From: Cunninghamia lanceolata
Lineage: Eukaryota > Streptophyta > Pinopsida > Cupressales > Cupressaceae
Direction: 5' to 3'
Length of the DNA stretch: 64,000 bases
Assembly: GCA_027924645.1 (NCBI GenBank)
Contig: BSBN01000844.1
Coordinates: 620,001-684,000 of the forward strand
Shown here one piece after another: positions 55,746-64,000 of the stretch. The notes under the pieces were generated by a model, which ran no database searches, was not told the origin of the DNA, and saw only the letters and a program-made list of their open reading frames with translations. The position numbers were made by a program, and so were the translations under genes. Every line of letters begins with the position of its first letter. The first letter of the stretch is position 1.

Positions 55746-57108
55746 GATCCAGCTCTTCAATGCAGACATTTTTCTTTTTATCTTCTGTATCATCTGAGAC
55801 AACCTTAAAGTTATCACAGTCAGTGTCTACAAAGCATACTTGTTCCTCTGCTTCTTGGTCTTCCACTGTCTCTGATGATCTTTGCTCTCTGATTAGCCTG
55901 ACATCCCTGCCATTCATTGGAATCATGGCATATGACAGGTCCAGCTGCATACTTCCACCAATTAGTGCTGCCCATCTTCTTGACAGCAACATACCATACT
56001 GTGGCTTGATGTCAACCACTGTTATATTCATTTTATATCTTTTTTCAGGAAATGCTGCCAGTTTGAAATCTACATCCTTCATGATTCCAATAACTGGTAC
56101 CTCTCTGGCATCCATGGCATAACACTTTCCACATGCCTTGTCAATTTTTAATCCAGTTTGTTGCATGATAGCCAAAGGCATGACATTTGTAGATGCTCCA
56201 GAGTCAAGCATACAATTTCTAATTATTTTTCCATTTATAACCAGGGAAACATAAAATGGTTCCACTTGTGAAGGACACTTTGTCATGGTCATTCCTAAAT
56301 AGACTTCAGGAGTCTCATCTTCTTCATTACACATGACATGTTTCTCACCCTGGGTCTGAACATTTTGTTTAGCTTGAAAAGGTACCCCTGAGATTAGGGA
56401 TATTGTCCTATTCTTGATCTCTTCCACTTTCATGAGTTCCATAAGTGGAACAGAGACTTTTACCTGAGAGAGGATCTGAGCTATATCAAATGGAGCATAG
56501 TTTTGTACAACAGTTGTAGCTTGCTCCACAATCTTGCTTTTATCCTGAGCTGATTTAGTTTTCATTTTCATAGTTCCCTGATCATCATTCTTGTCTTGGG
56601 AACCTCTACTTTGATCTTCAGCCTGAGGGGTTTTGTTTTCTGGTCCTTGAAATTCATGACCTGTTCTGTGTCTAAAGTTCTGTTTATTATTTACCCACTG
56701 CCTTTTTTGTGGTTCAGTTCCTTTATGACCATGCACCAGCTGACCTGCAGAAATATCTTCTGGCTGATGTGGGCTACCTACTTGATTTTTACCTCTGAGA
56801 TTGTAGTTGCTTTTGACTTGAGCAACTGCTGCAGCTGTGAAGGATCTAATTTCCTCATCAGAAGGTCGTTGTAAGTTACTCAGAAAATTGTGTGAGTTCT
56901 GAGCATACACATAGTTATCTTCATTATCTTCATCATATGGGGACTGTTGGCAGGCCTGAATTTGATGATCTGTATTCTCATTAGCATCATACAGAGTGTA
57001 TCCATTGCCTATGGACATCATATTAACATCATCATCCTGCACATGATGTGGCTCATTGCATTCATTACAAGATGTAGCATTATCATACAAGGATTGAGCA
57101 ATCATACA
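55746..57108 (-). pseudogene. Gag-protease linker and aspartic protease of element C
   Basis: 57105 to about 56290 is a hydrophilic linker. The protease reads FYVSLVINGKIIRNCMLDSG with the catalytic Asp in DSGAS near 56200, then TNVMPLAIMQQTGLKID, VPVIGIMKDVDF and PQYGMLLSRRWAALIG near 55990, followed by a charged linker to the aRNH. The layout matches element B closely. No stop lies within this stretch; TAG at 57109 just upstream (CAG expected) separates it from gag. Confidence 0.87.
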
Positions 57109-58716
57109 CTATGACTGTGAATGTGGCATCTGACAAATTATACACCACGGAGCATCATCAGCAATATTTATGGCTTTCTTTAGGGGATCAGGAGTTTCTT
57201 TGACATGTTGAGCCCTCTGATTTGTGTTGTTACGTGGGAATACAGGCTTACCATCATGCCAATTGGTGTTATAAGGCATATCATGTAATGATGGCCTCTT
57301 TTCCTGCCTTTGATAGACTTGCCTATCAGGACCCATCCCTTTTTCACTCCTAGCTAATCTATAGCTTAGGTCCTTAACAACATTTGCCAGTTTGTCTATC
57401 TTATCTTCAGGAGCAGACGTACTACCTTGAGTGTTCTGAGGCTTGTTTGGGTTCTGCAGAATTTTTACATCATTCCTTCTATTTGTCTTGCCTGATGCTT
57501 TCCTATTGTTTTCAATATTTACTGCAATTCTGAAAGCATCCCTGAGAGTAGCAGGACCCTTATCTCTTAGTCCATATGCAGTCTTTGCATCAAAGGCATT
57601 GATATACAAAATTATGCACATTGGTTCATTTGGCCTCATGTGATGTGGCAATTTGTTCAACACTTTAGTAAATCTTGCATTAAAGTCAGCAACCTACTCA
57701 TTTGACCCTTTGGTGATACTGGTGAACTCATTTACAAAAAAGCTAGGGTCAGTTTTATCACCATATTGCTCCTTGAATATCCTTTTAAAATCATCCCATG
57801 ATGAAATACTCCGGTCAGGCAGATTCCTGTACCATTCTCTTGCCTCATCTATTAAGGATTGCATGAATGACTTCATGAAAACATCCTCATGCTCAACCTC
57901 AAAATTATCCATAACATTTTGAAAGGCCTTTAGATGATCTTCTCCTGACACTGTGTTGTTTCCTAAAAATTTAGGCACTTGCAGCCTCAGATGCTTATCA
58001 ATGGGGTTAGGATACCCAGGAATACCATCAAACACCAGCTGCCTGAATCTATCTAGCTGCATGGGTTGTCTGTTTAACTGATTAACATTAACATTTCTGT
58101 TTGCATTCTGGTTTCCTGCATTGTTCAGTGGTATCCTAGCATCATTCACATTTTATCTCTCATCATGATGCTGATGTTGCACTTCATATCTTTGCTGATG
58201 TCTTTGCACATTTACATTCTCTAGGGTAGGAACTGAATCATTTTGGGCAGTTCTTAAGGCTTGCACTTTCTGCTTCATATCATCTCTGATTTTCATGGCT
58301 TGTAGGTATTCTAGTTCTGCTCTTAGACTTCTGATTTCCTCAGCTAACTGTTCATCCTTAGGTCTGGAGGTAGATGGTCTCATACCATTCTGGTCATCAT
58401 CTTCATCATCCCTCAGAGACTCTGCCTCTTCAAACCTTTCACTTGGGTCTAGAAAAGGGCGTTCTTGGAACACCTCTGACCTCATTCTCATGCTACCACC
58501 CTGTTGCCTCTCATATGCACCTTGAATATCAGCTTCTGCATTTGAAAAATAAGGCGCATGCTGTCCTGATGGCCTAGGGTTATCTTGTATATCATCACTT
58601 TTTCTGGGGGAGCTCTCATGACTAACTGAGACAGTTCCCTTTCTTCTGTACATCATTCTTTTTGTTAATGGTAACTCTTCAAATAAAGGGTTTTGTTGGG
58701 ATCTTCTCCCCTGCAT
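57109..58716 (-). pseudogene. Gag of element C
   Basis: The ATG at 58716, about 100 bases after the primer site, opens MQGRRSQQNPLFEELPLTKR. An N-terminal charged, coiled region leads to the gag domain at about 57990-57590 (HLRLQVPKFLGNNTVSGEDH, EAREWYRNLPDRSISSWDDF). The C-terminal part carries a basic region and a CIICQMPHSQS segment near 57125 that may be a remnant knuckle. Stops TAA at 58153, TAG at 57694 and TAG at 57109 fit C-to-T at Gln codons. One continuous frame. Confidence 0.87.
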
Positions 58717-58812
58717 ATAAATTTTACTTTGACCAGTTGGGAGATTACTTCGGAGTCGCCACCTATTACTAGGAACTGTTTTCTTCTGAAAACCAGGGTT
58801 CTTTCACAAGGT

Positions 58813-58830
58813 TCCCCAGCGGAGTCGCCA
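58813..58830 (-). other. Primer-binding site of element C
   Basis: TGGCGACTCCGCTGGGGA on the coding strand, five bases from the 5' LTR. As I recall, this type is complementary to a tRNA-Arg and typical of Ogre-like elements. A second GGAGTCGCCACC stretch lies at about 58752-58763 in the leader. Confidence 0.78.
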
Positions 58831-60152
58831 ATTTCTGTTGACTTTTTCCCAGACTGGATGCTTATTCCCAGATTTCCCTACAAGGTAGCCATCAGTGATC
58901 AACAGGATCTCTGGGCCAGGGGGCCAACAGTGTAGGAGATAGACTCTATATTTTATCTCCTCTTCTTCTTCAGGCTCTGCAAGACCTAGGGGGGTATTCC
59001 CTACTCAACATCCATGAGGATATGCATACAAGGCTGGGATGTTGACAGAAAGCAGATAGTCCTCTTGTAAGTAGACCAAAACTGAAAGATAAGAGCAAAG
59101 GGGCTAGCTTTGGGCCTATTAGCAGTCGTAGACAGAGGACTGAGGATCCTAAACTAATTCTAATGTCCTAATGTTTGTTTTAGATTTTGATTTGGATTTT
59201 AAGTTTGGATGCAAAGCTGGACATGGTTATAACACAAAAACAAAGCATGATTGGTGCCTATCCAGGGCCTGGAGTCAGTAGACATACACCTGTGAATGAT
59301 CAGCATGAACAGCTAAAACTGGATTTCAAGGGGATATATGTGATACCTGCCTTACAGATATCTCCCAATACAGAGTGTTAAGTTATCTCTACTTATGGCA
59401 TCCCTACTGCAGTATACCCTTCCCAATGTTCAACCTGAAAATAGTTTAATCTACCCCTTGAGCAGAAGTTAAAAGATCAGACATTCAACATAGGAATTCT
59501 ATGCTCTAGAATCTAAACATTACCCAAACATCCTGATTCAGAAGAAGAATACATGCAATACTGGAGACAGAATTAACACAACACATGCTAAGATAGCATT
59601 TCTCATATAAGTTTAATCATGAAATCAGTGGGTTCATGCCAAAAACATACAACAAGAGATACATAAACTCACAGGTAAGCTGTACAGAGCAACCAGATCA
59701 GCTTGTTATGAATTACAGAGCCAAAATTCTCCAACTTTCAACAACCAACAAATGAGCAACACAACCTGCTTATAACAGCCAGGTAGGTGCTCAGCAATTA
59801 ATTACATGGTTGACCAAAAATCCCGCCAGATACACAGTACCATAAAAATGGCGCTCAAACACTACCAGATTGGCACCCAAACTTGAATGCAGCAGGTAGG
59901 GGAGGAGACAGGAAGATTTCTCGAGCCCTGCGCCACTGTCCGCTGATGTACACCTTCAATCGGGTACCAGATCTGCCCACACCATCGCCCATACCTCTGC
60001 AACAATCGCCATTAAAGGCGCACCAACCCGCGGCCTTGGGAAGAACATCTAACAGTCAATCGCAACCATTTCCCGCCGAGATTCATCATCATGATATTTG
60101 AAAATGCAGGATAACATTATCCCACATGCACCCCACGATGACCTCTTTAACA

Positions 60153-60162
60153 CTTTATATAC
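60153..60162 (-). promoter_or_regulatory. TATA box in the 5' LTR of element C
   Basis: GTATATAAAG on the minus strand, identical to that in the 3' LTR. This copy would drive the element. Confidence 0.65.
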
Positions 60163-60274
60163 TAGGTCATGAGCATATATCATGTCGGTGCTTTTGCACC
60201 TGACGACACTAGTATAAGACTTCATCATCATCATCCTCCAGCAGCATGATATCCTGTTGCTTGAAAAATCACCC

Positions 60275-60898
60275 TGACGTCAGCATCATATCGCAATACA
60301 ACCTGCATGATAATCGCCTTCATCGGCACAACCTGATCCATCGGAGGAACATCCTCCTGCTGAGCCTATACCAAAAGTCTGGCCGATAAACATCCTGATG
60401 ATGTCATCATCATATCCTGCTGACGTCATCATCATATCCTGCTGACGTCATCATCATATCTACCTACTGCGCACCTCCTCATATCCGGATGATGTCATCA
60501 TCATGTTTGCAAATATCGGGGGATCTCCACAAGATGATCAGTGTTAGAAATATGACCCCCCCAAGACCTTGATGATGTCATCATCATATCAACATCAGGA
60601 TGATATTCGGAAGACAACCGGATATTTGGAAATATCATCCTGATGCACAAATATCAGGTTGCACTGTAGCTTCACTATAAGATCGGGGCGATAGATGAAT
60701 ATGATGATGCTTGAAAAGATCACCCCCACTAGATAATACACGAAGCCGGCAGGCGGATATCTCCTTGATATCAGCATCATCATGACGCTGGAACAAACAT
60801 ACACCCGAGTGATATGAAAATATCACCCCCTCCTTCGGAAATATCATGATGCAGATAGGCAGAGAAAAAGATATCACCCTGATATAAGGATGACGTCA
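60275..60898. promoter_or_regulatory. TGACGTCA cluster in the 5' LTR of element C
   Basis: Perfect palindromes at 60275-60282, 60421-60428, 60443-60450 and 60891-60898. Three more sites read TGATGTCA (about 60399, 60489 and 60573). The cluster lies upstream of the TATA box on the element's strand. Confidence 0.6.
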
Positions 60899-61598
60899 GC
60901 ATCATCAGGATGACAAAACAACGAACAAGAAGTGATACAACATCATCAGGATGATATTGACTAAGATCATCCTGACGTTCAAAATATGATGACCCCAGTG
61001 AATATCGGGTCGCACTTAGAACTCTTCAACAACATCATCAGGATGATCATAACCAAGATCACCCGATGATAAAAATATCACCCCGGCGAAATATCATGAA
61101 GGCAGAAAATATGATGACCCTCGCAAGCAACACGGTGATAACTGGAAATATGATGATGATGATGACGACCCTTAAGAAAGAACAAGTCAGGTCGAACAAC
61201 TTAGAGAATGACCCCTTCAGAATATCGGGGCAACATCATCATCATGTTTGGGCAAGGTGATAAATGGAAGATCACCGGATACTTGAAAAAATCACCCCCG
61301 CAAGCAAATCAGGGCGCACTGTAGCTCATCAGCATCATCAGGATAATAACCAAACATCACCCGATATTGAAATATGATGATGACGATGAAAAACAAGTCG
61401 AAGCAAACATGTTAATGCAGACCACCATCGAAGACAAGATGATGATGATGACCTCCTCCCCAGGAAAATATGATGCTGCAGCTGAAAAATGCTGAGGAGG
61501 TCCAATACTTAGGAAAAATGGGCAAGAAGATAAAGGGTTCAAATGAAGAAACCCCCTGATCATGAAAAATCAACCCCAGGTCAAAATGAGTGCTAACA

Positions 61599-61603
61599 GA
61601 CTG
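61599..61603. repeat. Target-site duplication GACTG, right copy (element C)
   Basis: Matches 49371-49375 and marks the return to LINE RT. Confidence 0.92.
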
Positions 61604-61930
61604 TAGGTGGTCCTTCCAAATCTGATTTCAATCCAGTAGAGTGGGTTTGTTCCTGGAAGATACATTTTGGATTATATTATTGATGTCTATGAGATAATTC
61701 ATTTGTTGTCTATTAACAAAAGGGAAGGATTTTTGCTCAAGTTAGACCTTTTGAAAACCTATGATAGGGTGAGGTGGGACTTTTTGCTAAAAGTAATGGT
61801 GAAGTTTGGTTTTGAGGCTAGATTCCTAGATCTCAACTCTGAAATGATTTCTACCCTAAAATTTTATATTTTAACTAATGGTTCTCTTTTAGGCTTCTTT
61901 AAGAGTTCTAGGGGAATCAAAAGGATAAAA
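61604..61930 (+). pseudogene. LINE ORF2, RT core fragment
   Basis: Continues the RT from 49375: a GFVPGRYILDYIIDVYEIIH segment near 61646, EGFLLKLDLLKTYDRVRWDF near 61724, the F-x-DLxKAYD motif with catalytic Asp, VMVKFGFEARFLDL, and LTNGSLLGFFKSSRGIK near 61873. The expected QGDPLSP and YADD motifs are missing because LINE similarity ends near 61930. Confidence 0.85.
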
Positions 61931-62631
61931 AGATTATCAAATTAGAAAAAGAGGAAGAAAACTATTCTAGGGAATGTTTCTCTAAAAAAGAGGCATTAAT
62001 CTTGAAAGAGCTATCTATTTTTGTAGAGTGAAACATCGTAGAAAAGATAAAATAGTTCACGAAATACTAGAACAAGCACTAAGAAACTAATAAGAGCAAC
62101 CGAAATTGCAACAAAGTGGTGCAAACGTTAAGTTTTAGTAGAAATGAGAATCCAAGATAAATGGATGGAAAAAGTATTAGTAGACTTAGGTGATGACATA
62201 AGCATAATGCCTAGATAGATTTGGGAAGCTTTAGGAAGACCAATGTTACATGAAACTCCTTATAACATTATTTTGGATGATGGGATAGTTGTGAACATCA
62301 TAGGACTTGTAGGAATGTAGAAGTAATTTTTTACGAATAAAGAAAAGGGTATATTTTGAAGTCATAGAAATGAAAGAACCCTTTGATGTGTTCAATGTCC
62401 TACTGAACATAGAATAGTTGGAAAGTACACTTAGATTGAATGAAGAAGAATCAATTAAGGAGAGATTGTTGGACTCAAAAAAATTGGATGAGAAGACTAT
62501 TGCAAATATATAATCAAACTTAGGAGAAAAGATGAAAGAAGCCATGAAATGATAGGAACGTAAGGAATAAATCGTTTCAAATTGGTGACATTGTCTTACT
62601 GTATGATAGCAAGTTTAAGAAACCCATGAAA
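61931..62631 (+). pseudogene. Decayed Ty3/gypsy relic, protease joined to integrase tail
   Basis: At 62144-62330 the forward strand resembles a gypsy protease: WMEKVLVDLGDDISIMPR followed after a stop by IWEALGRPMLHETPYNIILD. Near 62553-62625 it reads NKSFQIGDIVLLYDSKFKK, the usual C-terminal end of a gypsy integrase. RT, RNase H and the integrase core are absent, so an internal deletion joined the two ends. Many stops are present. No LTRs are assigned, and it is unrelated in detail to elements A-C. Confidence 0.55.
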
Positions 62632-62942
62632 TGTTAGGAATCTGTGTTTAGCCCTTCTCTTTATTTTGTTACTATAGTGTGTTGGATGCATATGCTTTGT
62701 AAGTCATCCCGTGAGTATATTGTATTATCCCACATTCATGGGAAGTAATAGTTGTTTAGATTAGACTTAGTATATAAGTACGTGTTGAGGCCAATGAAGG
62801 CATCCACAAATTTATTGTATTGAACTTACTCAAAGGAGGTTACCCCCTCGAAGAGGCCTATGATCAATAAATCCCTTCTATGTTTCTGCTATTTCTGTTA
62901 TTTCGTGCATTTTCATTATATTGTTGTAGGAGGTTCCTCTCA
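62632..62942 (+). repeat. Putative Copia-like LTR
   Basis: A 311-bp segment starting TGTTAGGAATC and ending CCTCTCA, with a TATATAAG box at 62771-62778 and an AATAAA signal at 62866-62871, in the expected order. A primer-site-like sequence follows directly. No second LTR is seen, so boundaries come from features only. Confidence 0.5.
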
Positions 62943-62944
62943 TA

Positions 62945-62958
62945 TGGTATCATAGAGC
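62945..62958 (+). other. Putative initiator-Met primer-binding site
   Basis: TGGTATCATAGAGC resembles TGGTATCAGAGC, the usual Copia primer site, with two extra bases. It follows the LTR-like segment at 62632-62942. Confidence 0.5.
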
Positions 62959-63394
62959 TTTCTTGGGCTCATTGGGTGGAATTTCTGCCAAATTTTTTTT
63001 CTGCAGTAGCCTCCAAGCACTGTGATTATTGCAGTAGTTCTTTGTTTTTGCATATGTATTATTCATTTCAATTGCAGGTTCAGATCAGGGAATAACCCTA
63101 TCCGCTTAACTGTGGGAAGTGCCTGGGCATAGCCCTAAAACTCATTGTGAGGAGTACCATAGGAACCCTGAAGTAGCTAGCCCATTGAGAGGACCTGCCA
63201 GCAAAAAGGGCAATGGCCCCTACCTGATTGACTAGTTCCCATCCATGAGGTAAACCAAGAGCTGTCATTTGTGGCAAAGCAATTATCAGTTTTACCTAAG
63301 TCGTGGAGTGAGGGGTATTGCCCCAATACGCAAACCATTAGACAACATTGGTGGCCGAGTGACTCCCCTGAACCTTTAGGCAGCCAAACATACC
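62959..63394. other. Unassigned sequence after the Copia-like LTR
   Basis: Expected to hold the gag start of a Copia element, but no gag motif is recognised. Several short stretches are G- and C-rich. Probably non-coding or heavily decayed. Confidence 0.35.
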
Positions 63395-64000
63395 TGTTGG
63401 GAATTAACGTGTCTCAACCTTGGTAATTCCTTACATTTGTAATGTTTGCATTTATTATTTAATTGCCTATGTTGTAAATACTTGTAAATTCCATATTGTC
63501 ATATTATGTGATGTGGCACGGTGATGTGTCGATCCTACATGGAATATGACAACTTGTAATTTTGTCCTCACATGAGGAGATAGGCATCCCACTTTGTGGT
63601 AGGAGCCTTTTTCCATGTGTCGGCATCTTCCATGTTAAGGGAATGTTTGACCGAAATGGTTATGACAGATTCCTATGACAAATCTATGACATGTAAGATT
63701 CAGAAATAGAAGGTTATAAGACAGATGATGACATGTGTCATGAAGTATCTTTGAATAAGGCATATTTGGGTGCCCTAAGGTGGAATATGACATGTTGTAA
63801 GAGAATATGCTATTTATAGCATGTGTATGATAGATTCTCTTACAGCTGTAAGTTATAACCGCTATGACAGATTCTATGACAGTCGTAAGAGCATCTGTCA
63901 TAGCCCATTTTAGAAATAGGTGACCTCTTTGGAATGGTAGCTATGGACAAGTGTCAGGCACATTCTACAATGTTGACCAAGTGTCCTTGGGCATGGGTTT
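63395..64000 (+). repeat. Possible left part of another LTR
   Basis: Begins TGTTGGGAATTAACG, a common start of plant Copia LTRs, and contains a TATTTATAG box near 63810 and several TATGACAGATTC-like direct repeats (63659, 63828 and 63861). The window ends before any second boundary. Confidence 0.35.

Larger units (their letters stand above)
49376..61598 (-). mobile_element. Element C: young Tat/Ogre-like Ty3/gypsy retrotransposon with aRNH upstream of RT
   Basis: Two long LTRs (58836-61598, 2763 bp; 49376-52116, 2741 bp) differ by one 22-bp repeat unit plus about 20 substitutions by eye, nearly all transitions. The interior on the minus strand is a single gag-pol frame from 58716 to about 54240 and one other frame to 52263, with four stops and one small deletion. 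Order is gag, protease, aRNH, RT, degenerate RNase H, integrase, as in element B. The primer site TGGCGACTCCGCTGGGGA is, as I recall, the tRNA-Arg type described for Ogre elements. It is inserted in LINE RT with a 5-bp duplication GACTG. Confidence 0.95.
58836..61598 (-). repeat. 5' LTR of element C
   Basis: 2763 bp. It matches the 3' LTR apart from a third copy of a 22-bp unit near 60421-60442 and about 20 substitutions. Several substitutions hit CpG in TGACGTCA sites, giving TGATGTCA. Confidence 0.96.
7738..61930 (+). mobile_element. L1-like LINE split into four pieces by LTR-retrotransposon insertions
   Basis: Pieces are 7738-7971 (ORF1 start), 38725-40584 (rest of ORF1 and start of the ORF2 endonuclease), 48108-49375 (end of endonuclease and start of RT) and 61599-61930 (RT core). 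Each break coincides with a target-site duplication of an LTR element: GGTTG for B, AGAAGTA for D and GACTG for C. Protein order and strand continue across every break, so this is one old non-LTR element that served as target three times. Two-ORF structure, DUF4283-like ORF1, apurinic-type endonuclease and RT motifs place it in the plant L1 group. It is full of stops and frameshifts, and similarity ends abruptly near 61930 before the RT catalytic motif. Confidence 0.85.

Noticed and set aside
58813..58830. tRNA gene fragments near the LTRs
   Set aside because: These are primer-binding sites complementary to a tRNA 3' end; no tRNA cloverleaf was found in the window.

Overview
This window looks like intergenic DNA from a large, repeat-rich seed-plant genome. 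I found no intact host gene, tRNA, rRNA or CRISPR array. Nearly everything assignable is retrotransposon. Plant origin is firm: Tat/Ogre-type Ty3/gypsy elements with an extra archaeal-type RNase H (aRNH), a SIRE-like Copia gag, a plant mobile domain (PMD) and a plant L1-type LINE. A gymnosperm, for example a conifer, is my guess and is not demonstrated.

Layout. (1) 721-6970 (+): element E, the right part of a Copia-derived element with gag zinc knuckles, no pol, a long unrecognised ORF and a 3' LTR. (2) From about 7738 to 61930 a single L1-like LINE on the + strand is split into four pieces by LTR-retrotransposon insertions. Element B (+, 7972-38719, 5-bp duplication GGTTG) sits in LINE ORF1. 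Element A (-, 10737-27931, duplication GGTTC) is nested inside the 5' LTR of B. Element D (-, 40585-48107, flanking repeat AGAAGTA) sits in the LINE endonuclease. Element C (-, 49376-61598, duplication GACTG) sits in the LINE reverse transcriptase. Removing the insertions at the duplications rejoins the LINE. (3) 61931-62631 is a decayed gypsy relic, 62632-62958 a Copia-like LTR plus primer site, and from 63395 probably the start of another LTR.

Gene content. A, B and C are Tat-like elements. A has the usual order gag-PRO-RT-RNH-aRNH-INT, a G-patch-like segment between PRO and RT, and an antisense PMD gene between INT and the 3' LTR with its own TATA-like box and a predicted intron. B and C share an unusual order, gag-PRO-aRNH-RT-RNH-INT. 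In all three the original Ty3-type RNase H has lost catalytic Asp positions while the aRNH keeps most or all of them. D and E belong to one family: a truncated Copia gag, no pol, and a protein of more than 1000 codons that I cannot name. It is conserved between the two copies and is the best candidate here for something poorly described.

Decay and age. All elements carry nonsense or frameshift mutations. Of 35 in-frame stops I placed in A-D, 34 fit C-to-T changes at CAG, CAA or CGA codons, and 22 are TAG, as expected from deamination of methylated cytosine. LTR divergence by eye is about 0.7% in C, 1% in A, 5% in B and 6-7% in D, which agrees with A lying inside B.
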